Assembly (NCBI RefSeq): GCF_030272615.1 | Contig: NC_081406.1 | Location: 216,636,997 to 216,700,996 of the forward strand | Origin: Cryptomeria japonica | Taxonomy: Eukaryota; Streptophyta; Pinopsida; Cupressales; Cupressaceae | DNA length: 64,000 nt | Direction: 5' to 3' | Translations under genes and position numbers: made by a program | Shown here: in pieces, positions 47,324 to 56,867 of the stretch | How the letters are laid out: the number at the start of each line of letters is the position of its first letter | Numbering within the stretch: the stretch's first letter is position 1 | Notes under the pieces: generated by a model | The model's database searches: none | What the model was told of the DNA's origin: nothing | Seen by the model: the letters and a program-made list of their open reading frames with translations, nothing else

Positions 47324-48192
47324 CCCAAGTTCAAGTACCCAAAGTTCTCCTCAAAATATGAATCATCAACATAGGAAGAATCATCCTCATAAATAGGACC
47401 AAAATGTGAAAAAGAGTACAACCAAGATGCATGATCAACCACCCCAATCACAATGATAGCTCTAGTCTCCTAGTCTCTAATGATAACTGAATCAGTTGTG
47501 AATTCCACAATTTTCCTAGTTGCTCGATGCGTGATTTGATAGATGGAAAGAAGATTGTTTGTCAAATGGGGTACACACAACACATCATTGAAGGATTTAT
47601 CCCTAATGGCAATGGACCCTTTCCCAATAACATCCATGTATGTATGTTTTCCCATAAAAATCTACGGCATGTGGCAAGGCTCAAATGAAGAGAACATAGA
47701 CTGTGAAGATGCCTTATGATGAGAAGCCCCTAAATCTAGAAGCCATCTCCCTAAATCATGACCTGTAGTAGCACAAAGAGCTTGTCCCTTTCCTTTACCT
47801 ATCCCAAAAGAGTGATCCTTTCCTTTATACTTTTCCTTGGAAGAAGAAGCCAAATTAGACATTCTAGAAGGTAGGTTGATTTTGTTCTTCTCAAGAAGAT
47901 TCTTCAACTCATCAATATCCTTGTTGTAACAATGATGTTCATCATGTCTCGACTTCTTGCAATATGCACAAAAAAGGTTGTCCTTATATTTCCTCTTAGG
48001 TGAGGATGGAGAATCACCTTGTTGTGGAGAGGAGGATTGTGCTCCATCTTGTTTAGACTTAGGTTGCTTTTGGTTCTTGCCTTTTCCTTGATTGCTTTGA
48101 TTCCCTTTATTATCCACCAAAGCTTGTGATGTTGAAGATTTGAGAATCCCCATCTTAGTCAACTTAGATTGCTCAAGTATCAACATCTCCAT
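47324..48192 (-). pseudogene. copia D nucleocapsid, protease and tail
   Basis: On the minus strand a Gln/Lys/Ser-rich segment (NQGKGKNQKQPKSKQDG) precedes a complete CCHC knuckle (CAYCKKSRHDEHHC). The protease site reads WLLDLGASHHKA, so the usual Asp-Ser-Gly is Asp-Leu-Gly. KGSIAIRDKSFNDVLCVPHL and TNNLLSIYQITH (47655-47470) follow. After a stop, DHASWLYSFSHFGPIYEDDS leads into an acidic tail reaching the copia B target site, instead of the zinc-binding H-H-C-C pre-integrase domain. The lack of integrase directly after this point is notable. Confidence 0.75.
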
Positions 48193-48234
48193 AAATGCAT
48201 CAAATTAGGGGAGGTGTGTAAGAAGAACCTTGAG

Positions 48235-48615
48235 CTAACCAATGGGTATGAAGCCTAGATACAAAGGTTGCATACAATAAAGGAAGATTTTCCAACAAGT
48301 TATAAGCCAATTAAGCATCCTTTTTGTCAATCCACAATCCTTTAGCTTTTCTCTTAGCTCATTTTCTTTGGTGACATAATCTTTGATTGTATCAAAATCC
48401 TTGGGATCCAATGTTGTGAGTTCACTATCAATCTTGTAGCCCTTAATCTCAACTTGACCATACAACTTCTCATAAATATCCCAAGCCTCCTTAATTGTAG
48501 TACACTTATTATCGTGCCTATGATGTGTGATACTTGCAGTTGCAACACAAACACTTAATAGATCATTACAAGCATGGTTAGGAAATAATAAGAGAACAAA
48601 AATGAACCATGACAA
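48235..48615 (-). pseudogene. copia D gag core
   Basis: Capsid domain of copia D: CTTIKEAWDIYEKLYGQVEI, YKIDSELTTLDPKDFDTIKD and KENELREKLKDCGLTKRM are standard UBN2-type gag landmarks. The N-terminal third is missing: upstream of about 48620 the sequence becomes the end of an inverted gypsy LTR. Confidence 0.75.
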
Positions 48616-48639
48616 AGTGACCTATCGCCTCCTAAGAAA

Positions 48640-49641
48640 TGCGAGTATGGATTTGCTCTCAGATCTAGATAAGCAATCCTAGTGACTTGACTACACCTAG
48701 ATGGAGGATTTGAAATGATAATGATATGCAAAGATGAGATTGATTATGCTAAATTGATCCAAGAGACTAATGAAACTAATAATATGCATGATTAAGCTAT
48801 GATAATGATGCAATTAAGCTAGAAAAGAGATTGATTAAGCTACATGATTCAACAATTATGCTAGAAAATGATCAAATTAAACTAATGCAATTGCCTATAA
48901 CAATAATGCTCAAATGATATGCCTATAGTAACAATGCATAAGATGAAAATGAGATGGGATCCTTATTGCTCCAAAATGGGGGATATTTATAGGATCTCCA
49001 AGGCCAGGGATGAGGTGGTAGGAATCAATGATCAAGATTGAGTTTGAAGATATCAAGGGTGAAATTGAAGGAGGTTGGAGAAGAGGTTCGAGGAAGAGAC
49101 ACTTGTCATCTCTATGGTGACAAGTGTCCAAGAGAGGAGACATGTGGCCAAAGTGACATGTGTCTCAAGAAGAAAATATCCACACCATAGGAGGTCAGGA
49201 TAAGGAGGTTAGAATGTGGAAGATAGGATAGGGCTAGTTAAACCCAAGGTTAGGTGGAATGGGTTAGGTTAGAGGGATGGTTAGGTTAGGTGGTTAGAAA
49301 TTAGGAGACATGTGGGTAATTTTAATTTAAAAATTCAAATAATAGGAAAAGACTAATTAATTCTCAACAACTCTAAAATGGATTTGTTTTAGTTAATTAG
49401 AGGATTAGAAGAATTGATTTAAATGTGGTGGGGGGGGGGCAGATTAATTAATTTGAATTAATTAATCAAGGGGGGCTATCGAAATGAACCTATTAAATAA
49501 ATCCTTAGACTTATTAATAAATAGATGAAAGGGAGAATTTAATCAAATTGCGTAATGAATTCAATTAAATTAGGAAGGGGAATTAATTAAATAATTGCTT
49601 ATTTAATTAACTATCTTCAAACCATTTTTAGGTGTATACAT
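48640..49641 (-). repeat. left LTR of P1
   Basis: Minus strand starts TGTATACACCTAAAAATGG. The AT-rich first third with AATTAATTAAAT units and the internal TCTGAGAGCAAAT motif (near 48655) are shared in form with the G1 LTR. The far end, next to the copia D gag fragment, is uncertain by some tens of bases. Confidence 0.6.
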
Positions 49642-49954
49642 TTTGCCCTTCTTTGAAATGAGATGTGATGACACGTTGATCCAAAGAATAATCTCATTTT
49701 GATGATGATATTAGTTTGATATGATGCCCCAACTACTGATTGATAAATTGTGATATGATGATGCCCCCTCAAGAGATCAATTGAGATAATTGACCTTTGG
49801 AGTTTTTGGATCTTTGCGAAATTGATATCCCAATTAGAAATGAATTGATTTCTGCAACTGTGGTTGATGAAAATGTGAGTTCTACAATCACGGTGATGTG
49901 GTTTTTGATTATTGATAAATCTTGATTGATTAGATTGATAAGATATAGATTCAG

Positions 49955-50093
49955 TCTAGTTTCAGGAATGATACCTCCTGTATAGGACAAAGATGATCAA
50001 AGCATCTGGTTTCAGGAATGATATATCCTATATAAGACATGATCAGAATGTCTGGTTTCAGGAAAGATACATCCTATATAAGACAAAGATGGA
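49955..50093. repeat. three tandem units in the P1 interior
   Basis: TCTRGTTTCAGGAATGATAC-type units start at 49955, 50005 and 50051 (spacing 50 and 46 bp). Such arrays are common in the 3' noncoding interior of Tat-like elements. Confidence 0.85.
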
Positions 50094-51369
50094 ATAGATG
50101 AGATGTGATTGATTGATAGAATTGATAAGATTGATTGGATAAAGAACTGACAGTTTGTTGATATCAAATTGCAGGAAGATTTAGATATGCTGATGTTGGT
50201 TCTATTGAGGGGAGGAATATAAGATTTTCGCTGGGTCGATAATATCTTGAGAGAGATGAGTCATCATTTCGATTGCATATACACTCATGATGATACCTTG
50301 ATGTTTCCTACGATATATTTAACCTTGGATAAAATGAGCATGTGGGATCCCATGCAAGAATGAAATGCAAGCTAAATGCAAATGCCAATGCAAAGCTATG
50401 ATTGGATCAGTCACTGGGTTATTGTGTTTTATCATCATTGAGATTTTTAAAATGTCAGAAGTGAGTGCAAACATCAATGGTATAATTAAACGATGATGAC
50501 CTAAGCATGATTTTCTTGGATTTTGATATGGAAAGTTAGCACAAGCATCGATGTATAATTGAACCAAGATGACCTAATTGTTGCTTGCATAAAATAGGTA
50601 GTATTAACCATTTCAATATGCAAATCGGAAATATCTTCAATGATACTCTAGTGATCATGTCCTGAGACAAATTTGCACATATTAATGATTAATTTACAAA
50701 CAACAAACAAGAAAAATATTATGTTCCTTCCTTGTTCCTCTAATCAGAGACATCCTGGAGTTACTCAGAAATCATGAGAGCGAAAATCAAGATAGAAAAG
50801 ATATCATCCATTGAAAAGTGTGTGAATGTGCTTAGTTTGACTTTGTGATAGTTTGATGGTTGATAATTTAATCTCATGTTTGATGTTGGATATGTCTCAT
50901 TTTTCGCTTGATAAGAGTTGCCTAATTGTTGTTCTCCCTATTTGATTCAGCTCAAAATGATCAAAACTTTTGCCCCCTACTAGGTTCAGGATTTTACCCC
51001 AAGCCTAAATTCATTATGATATACCCAATGATCCAAACTTTGGTGAGAAGCCACCCAGGATGCCCACATATATACAAAGGCTTTATTATGGATATGAATA
51101 ACGCTAAATGAATGCAAGCTAAAGGATGCATGAACTAATAGATGGAAGAGCTAGCAGATAGATAGTGTCTATTTTCCAGGTTTTCACAAAGATCCAAAAA
51201 CTCTAAAGGTCAATTATCTCAATTGATCTCCTGAGGGGGCATCATCATATCACAATTCATCAATCAGTAGCTGGGGCATCATATCAAACTAATATCATCA
51301 TCAAAATGAGATTATTCTTTGAACCGACGTGTCATCACATCTCACTTCAAAGAGGGGCAAAATGTATAC

Positions 51370-51602
51370 ACCTAAAAATGGTTTGAAGACAATTAATTAA
51401 ATAAGAAATTATTTAATTAATCCCCCTTCCTAATTTAATTGAATTCATTAGGCAATTTGATTAAATTCTCCCTTTCATCTACTTATTAATAAATCTAAGG
51501 ATTTATTTAATAAGTTCATTTCCATAGTCCCCCTTCATTAATTAATTCAAATTACTTAATCTTCCCCCCCATTTAAATCAATTCTTCTAATCCTTTAATT
51601 TA
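51370..51602 (+). repeat. right, truncated LTR of P1
   Basis: Plus strand starts TGTATACACCTAAAAATGG after a purine tract and matches the left LTR for about 230 bp, ending abruptly at TCCTTTAATTTA. Confidence 0.75.
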
Positions 51603-51637
51603 TGATATATTATTGACTTCAACTAAATTTAATTAGG

Positions 51638-51745
51638 TAGTGATTTTGAGAAGAAATTGTACTTTCAGTATTTAATTAAATTAGGCAGTGATTTTGAGTA
51701 GAAATGACCAAATACTGAAAGTACAATTTCTACTCAAAATCACTA
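51638..51745. repeat. 36-bp inverted repeat (potential hairpin)
   Basis: TAGTGATTTTGAGAAGAAAT... (51638-51673) is the near-perfect reverse complement of 51710-51745, with a 36-bp loop. The loop itself repeats GCAGTGATTTTGAGTAGAAA. It lies 36 bp beyond the truncated right LTR of P1. Confidence 0.9.
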
Positions 51746-52983
51746 AAAACTAATGGCAGATTATGGAAGTAGATGAAGTAGATGACCCCAAACGAAGCCT
51801 TTGAAGTTGCAAAATCTGGGATTAGATAGGTATAGTCATGAGAATCTGCGAATTCTGAAAAATCTATCAATCAAAATTAGAAAATTCCTCCACCATTACA
51901 AAGAGCATGAAATTTTGGCCCATTTAAAAAAAAATTACACAAAAAAAGGAGCCAAAATGAGCAAGTTACTACCATTTGAAGTCGAACTACAAAACTAAAA
52001 AGCCAAATGGTGAGGGGGTAAATTTTTTTCAAAAATTGCTAATGTGTGCTGATGTCATCTTTTCACTATATTAAAATTGATGGCCATATTCCCGTCAAAA
52101 TGGTCGTCGCTCCTTTCTCCTTGGTCATACGAATAGTGATGATGTGGCTATTTGTGATTCATCTATACTATACAGAAAGAAGAATTAGCAGGTGACGTGA
52201 TGGTCTGCATGGCACCGTACGGATGATGTGGTAGTTTTAAGTGGTGCCAACTGGGCACTTATGTGTCACCAACATGGCACTGATCATAGGGCAGGTTACG
52301 TGGCACGTGACATGTGTGTGCTACATCTTTTGCTTACTAGGTGACTGACAGGGTTATCCATGTGGCAGGAGGAAAGAATAGGGACTACCGAGAAGTACAG
52401 GTTGCTGGGGCACAATGGACGATGGAGCAAGGGGAGACCGATGGCCCACCGAAACCAAACAACCAATGATGGGGCTCACGCGAACAGAGATGGCCAGTGG
52501 GGAGATCGTCAGAGCTTCCAACACCATAAACCACAAACGACGATGGGAAGAACTGGCAGCGGTTGGGTTGGAGGCTGAGGGGTGCGGGGTATGACTGCAG
52601 AGTACAGGCGCTGACAGAATAGAGAACGGCCTGCAAAAACTACGTGCATAGTAGGGTGGTCTAGGGTGGGGGGGGAAACCCCCCCAAAAATAATTTTTTT
52701 GATTTTCTTTATGAAATATACTTTTTTTTAAACCGATTTTAAATCGGTAAAAAAAACTTTTTAAATTTCTATGAAAAAATATATAAGTAAATATGCACAA
52801 TTTTTTTTTTTTTGAAAATCCATACAATATACTCATTTTTTATGGAAATGGCCACTCGAACTCAACTGTGATGTCCAAATTGCCATAGGATGCCCCCCCT
52901 CCCCCCCTCCAAAAAAAAAAAAATGCAAATCCCTAAATCTGAAATTGAAGCCTCCAAAAAAGACTAATCAAAGAAGCCCTTTA
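51746..52983 (-). other. copia D leader region
   Basis: Long stretch between the primer-binding site and the interrupted gag. It has no gag start that I can recognise. Notable local structures are a G8-AAA-C7 hairpin (52668-52685), a 17-bp palindrome ACCGATTTTAAATCGGT (52732-52748), and C-rich runs near 52894-52909. Open frames on both strands here have no domain support. Confidence 0.5.
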
Positions 52984-52997
52984 GGCTTTGATACCAT
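52984..52997 (-). other. primer-binding site of copia D
   Basis: Minus strand ATGGTATCAAAGCC one base after the LTR. One mismatch to the initiator-Met type TGGTATCAGAGC. Confidence 0.85.
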
Positions 52998-52998
52998 G

Positions 52999-53495
52999 TG
53001 AGATTTTATCAAGATCAAGATCTCAATGAAATGTACAAAATAGAGATAAAATATTGATAGAAATAAACTGTATTCTATCAAGATGAAAATCCTAATCAAC
53101 TGGATCATCAAAAGTTGTTGTTGTTACATACAATGAATATGAGCTTGCTTATATAGGCAAGGCTATATGGATATGTGAGCACACAAACATGACATGTGGC
53201 TCAATAAGAAACAAGGGTAGGTAGGAAATAGGTGTGTTAGGTAGGAGAAACAATAAAATATTCCACATGAGGTGGATCACCCACTGAAGGTGGAATTATC
53301 ATCCCACAATAAGTGGATATGATAAAGTAATAACAAGATCACACAATAAAAGGTGGAAATCTCCTAGAATGCTCTATCCCAATGTGGCACAAACACCCAA
53401 GTGTCTCATACCCAAACTACTATGATATGCATGTACCTAAGTAAACTTAATTAAGGTGTAATAATATCCAACATGAATAATTAATTACAGCAACA
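52999..53495 (-). repeat. 5' LTR of copia D
   Basis: 497 bp, minus strand TGTTGCTGTAATTAATTA to TTGATAAAATCTCA, followed directly by the primer-binding site. A TATA-like box (CTATATAAGC) at about 53155-53147 is the likely promoter. It differs from the 3' LTR at several percent of positions, so the element is not young. Confidence 0.9.
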
Positions 53496-53496
53496 A

Positions 53497-53930
53497 TTCC
53501 CTATATTGTTTCAACCTATCTTCCCATTCTACTTGATTTTGCAACAAAGAGGTGAACACCTTGATTTGAATTTCACAAACAAAAATGTTTAGAAAGGATT
53601 GGTAATAATGGCCTAGAAGGAAACCGTGCAAATAAAATTCGCACATCTGGTTTTGGTAAATAGGATGACTCCAATAAAGTCCTCAAGAAAGTCATCATCA
53701 TCATCACACTTTACTTTCCTCCCTAGTACCAATTGGTTAATCTTGCACTGAAGAAATCTCTCTCTGAGGAACAAAGTATATACTCCAGAGGGTTTTCTCA
53801 TTGCCAGTAGAGTTGATGATAGCTTTGCCACTTGATCTACTTGTTGAGTGGGTTTATCCCTTTGATCTTTCACTTCTTTGAGTTTTTTTGACAACTCAAC
53901 ATTTTCTTGTTTACATTTTTCAACAACCAA
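53497..53930 (-). pseudogene. 5' piece of an unrecognised ORF interrupted by copia D
   Basis: Minus-strand open frames flank the right LTR of copia D. The longer (53930-53613) is charged and probably coiled coil (KCKQENVELSKKLKEVKDQR) with an Asp run (CDDDDDF). In a second frame the last 50 codons before the LTR (ending NQVEWEDRLKQY) are in phase with the ORF piece at 33691-33429. Family unknown. The region ends where the copia C LTR begins. Confidence 0.4.
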
Positions 53931-54262
53931 GGAAATTTCCCAGGGAATAGCAAAGGAAGTTGAAGTGCCTTGAGCATGATTTAGTACTACCTAACTTATG
54001 AATTGTTGTTCTTTTATTGCCAGCTCTTCTCTCAATCTCCTTATTTCTTCTTCATTTTGTAATGCCTAATTAGTGACTTGACACAATGCTTCTTCTATTT
54101 TTGATTAAGTGAAAAGAAGGTTTTGAAGGGGCCGTGAAACCCTTTACATTAGATTATAAAAAGATAAAGCATTAAAAGCCCAGCTAGATAGAACAAAACA
54201 CAAAAAGGAAATGACTGGCAAATACAAAAAGCCAACAAAAGCCCCAAAAGAAATAGAAGGAT
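53931..54262. other. noncoding interval
   Basis: Right flank between the interrupted ORF and copia C. GAAGGGGCCGTGAAACCCTT near 54126 resembles an old retroelement remnant, but I cannot assign it. Confidence 0.4.
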
Positions 54263-55320
54263 TGTTGGTATTTTGGTATAGTTTTGTCATTGATGTCAAC
54301 ACCTACTAAAACACTAGTACTTTGGAGATCCAGCAGCATTCACCGGCAAGCAAGTAACTATTGCACAATTACTGGTATATGGTTCACCGACAGGATATAA
54401 TGATCACCGACACTTGAAATGATATGGAAGACACTTGGTAATATCAAAGACATCATGTGGACATCTTATCTTAATGAATTAATCATTGGTATATTCATAT
54501 TTGCATATTTTCTTTTATCGGCAAATAGGTCCAAGATTACCTAGGGTTACCGACAGGTTTATCTTTTCCAGATCAGCATGGTACATTATGGAAATGATTA
54601 ATTATTGTTGTGAATACATTAAGCCAACATGTTCAATCAGTTATTGCATCGGATATTATATTATTTGTAAAATGTTTCATTCTAATATCTTGTAGAGCCA
54701 ACCTACTAAAATTGGTCTTAGGTTATGGTATAAAGGTAAGATCTTATTTGTAAGATCAGGTGTGGAATGCGAAAAAGAATTGTGTAAAGGTATATGCGAG
54801 ATTAAGCAGTGTAATACACGCAGACATCATTTGAAGGTGAAGTTAGGTTTTTGTGAAAGCATATCAGCATTACACCGGTACTGAATCTAAAATATGAAGA
54901 TGTTATTTTGTGCAGTACATTCTTATTGGATTTAACCATCCAACTATAGTCAGTGTGACTCCCATTTTGTGATTGGCAGTGAGCTCTAGGCTGTTGGCCA
55001 TTCTGCATGTGCAGACACCATTTATGTACACTTACTATCTACAGTAGTATCATCTGATTGTGGGTAAGGTTTCCCACCATGTTTTTTCCCCTTACAAGGT
55101 TTCCATGTACAAATATTGGTGTCATGTGTTGTGGATGACTTTGTGTTTATGTTCTATGGATTAATCTTTACCGATATAACAATTAACTGTTAAAATTGTC
55201 TACCTGCATACATAACTGGTTTACCGGTATTAAGCATTAAGTTTGTTAAGTTGTTTGTGGTTTGAATTTAATAAACAACTAATTCACCCCCCTCCTCTCA
55301 GTTGTCTCTGGGACCTAACA
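54263..55320 (+). repeat. 5' LTR of copia C
   Basis: 1058 bp from TGTTGGTATTTTGGTATAG to CTGGGACCTAACA, with the AATTCACCCCCCTCCTCTCA segment near its end. The partner LTR is outside the window. Confidence 0.85.
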
Positions 55321-55321
55321 A

Positions 55322-55335
55322 TTGGTATTGGAGCT
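55322..55335 (+). other. primer-binding site of copia C
   Basis: TTGGTATTGGAGCT after the LTR, two mismatches to the initiator-Met type TGGTATCAGAGC. Confidence 0.8.
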
Positions 55336-55376
55336 TAGTCCTCTTTTACAGAAGTTTAACAACTTGAGGAGATCCA

Positions 55377-56160
55377 ATATCTACTAATTATTTCAGGAAG
55401 GATAGTCCTAAACTTGATGGAACCAACTATGGCATATGGAAGATCAGAATAGAGACACATCTAAATTGCATTGGTAAAGATGTTTGGGAAATTACAAAGA
55501 AAGGTTACACTACTATTGTACCTGGTCAGCCCAGTCCAACTACCTTGGCTAAAGATGAGGAAAATGATTGCAAAGCAAGAGAAGCACTTTTGAGTGCATT
55601 ATCAAATCAACAAATCATGGGATTATCAGATAGGTCTACTGCTAAAGCTATTTGGGATCATTTGGAAACACTGAATGAAGGAGATTCTATAGTCAAAATT
55701 GCAAAGCTTGAAAGCTTCCAGGTCAGGTATGAACATCTGAAAATGGAAGAAGATGAAAGGATTTCTTCTTTTATGGAAAGAGTAAATGATATTGTTTTGG
55801 GTATTAAATGTTGTGGAGGAACCTTAAGTGAGGATGAAATTGTTTCAAAAATCTTAAGAGGATTGCCACTAGCATATAAAATGAAGGTTACTACTATAAA
55901 TGAGTTAAGAACAATGCCTAATACATCAGTAACTAGGGATACATTAATTGGAAAACTTTCAGCTTTTGAAATTGAAGAATTTGGTCCTATTGCTACTATA
56001 AAGACAAATTTAGCCTTTAAAGCATCAACATCATCTACTCCATCATTTGACAAATCTGATTGGAAAGCCTTTTATGCAAGAGAACTTGAAGAAAGCAGGA
56101 AAGAAAATGAAGAACTTGAAGAACTTGAAGAACTTGAAGCACTATTTGCAAGGAAAATGC
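55377..56160 (+). pseudogene. copia C gag
   Basis: The gag frame is open from 55377, where ATA stands at the expected ATG (the next codons give STNYFRKDSPKLDGTNYG). It continues through KAREALLSALSNQQIMGLSD, AKAIWDHLETLNEGDSIVKI and ISSFMERVNDIVLGIKCCGG to a Glu-rich ELEELEELE run. There are no stops over 780 bp until a frameshift near 56140. The missing start and the frameshift would prevent a normal polyprotein. Confidence 0.85.
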
Positions 56161-56164
56161 CTAA

Positions 56165-56867
56165 ATGTCCAATTGGAAGTATGAAGGTAAAGCACCCTTT
56201 AAATGTTTTAACTGCAATAAGATTGGTCATATGGCTTCGAGATGCCCTGATAGACATGCTAGACTAAGAGAAGAAGCTAGAAGGACATACAAGCCTAATC
56301 CTGAATATCAGAGATATAGATTTAAGAAGAACAAAGATAAATCTTGTTACATTGCTAATGAAGGTGTAATTGATGATTCTGATGAGGATCTGGTAGACAA
56401 TGGATGGGTTTTTGTTGCTATAATAGAAGATCAACTGGCACCTACTGTTCAACCAGTAGAACAAGCCCTAGTAGCTAAAGTTGAAGTAAAAGATGAATAG
56501 ATCATTGACTCAGGATGCTCACATCATATGATAGGAGACAAAGGCAAATTCTTGAACTTTAAAGAATACAATGGAGGTTTAGTAAGATTTGGAGATGACA
56601 AAGCCTATTCAATCAAACATAAGGGTACAATATCTCTTGATGGTACGCATAAAACTGACAATGTTTACTATGTTGAAGGATTAAAGCATAATCTTTTAAG
56701 TGTTGGTCAATTAGATGAGAAAGGATTTCAGTTACAATTTAAAAATGGAAAATGCAAAATCATGAATAGAACTGGTTTGGAAATTGCAACTGGTAATCAG
56801 ACTAGAGGTAATATCTTTCATTTGAATAACAGTGAAAAGACATGCTTGATTGCACATATAGATGTGT
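56165..56867 (+). pseudogene. copia C nucleocapsid and protease
   Basis: Complete CCHC knuckle (CFNCNKIGHMASRC, about 56196-56237) followed by a basic segment. After a single TAG at 56498 the protease active site IIDSGCSHHMIGD is intact, followed by LVRFGDDKAYSIKHKG, VEGLKHNLLSVGQL and TCLIAHIDV. The sequence leaves the copia frame at 56867, exactly at the LTR end of P2. Confidence 0.88.

Larger units (their letters stand above)
48640..51602. mobile_element. gypsy-derived inverted-repeat structure (P1)
   Basis: Two LTR starts face outward. On the minus strand a purine tract (CAAAGAAGGGCAAAA) leads into TGTATACACCTAAAAATG at 49641. On the plus strand CAAAGAGGGGCAAAA leads into the same LTR start at 51370. 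Each is preceded by matching 3' interior sequence, so arms 49390-49832 and 51172-51602 pair as an inverted repeat of about 430 bp around 1.34 kb. The left LTR seems to continue to about 48640, with a TATA-like box (CTATAAATATCCC) near 48975. The right LTR stops after about 230 bp. LTR style resembles G1. It interrupts copia D. Confidence 0.7.
33693..53495 (-). mobile_element. copia-type element with nested insertions (copia D)
   Basis: Two direct repeats of exactly 497 bp (33693-34189 and 52999-53495) flank 18.8 kb. On the minus strand the right copy is followed by a primer-binding site (TGGTATCAAAGCC) and the left copy is preceded by a purine tract (ACTTAAGGGGGGG), so this is one minus-strand element. 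Its own sequence includes a leader, gag and protease (48615-47470), an acidic tail continuing across copia B at 39727-39600, and a coding remnant at 35085-34238. Subtracting three presumed insertions leaves roughly 4.7 kb. No integrase or polymerase of its own was found, so it was probably non-autonomous. Flanking TTCCT (33687-33691) and TTCCC (53497-53501) may be a decayed target duplication. Confidence 0.8.
54263..56867 (+). mobile_element. 5' part of a Ty1/copia element (copia C)
   Basis: A plus-strand element with LTR (54263-55320), primer-binding site, gag, zinc knuckle and protease, cut at 56867 within the start of the pre-integrase region by the palindromic gypsy structure P2. The remainder probably lies beyond the window. 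Only a few lesions are visible (one frameshift near 56140, one stop at 56498, loss of the start codon), so it was one of the younger insertions before interruption. Confidence 0.88.

Noticed and set aside
52354-52836. 160-codon minus-strand open frame and its overlapping partners
   Set aside because: Lies in the copia D leader, crosses homopolymer runs and palindromes, and shows no recognisable domain; partners on the other strand are equally open.
55658-56257. Minus-strand open frames opposite copia C gag
   Set aside because: Antisense shadows of a well-supported gag frame; the serine run is the complement of the Glu-rich repeat.
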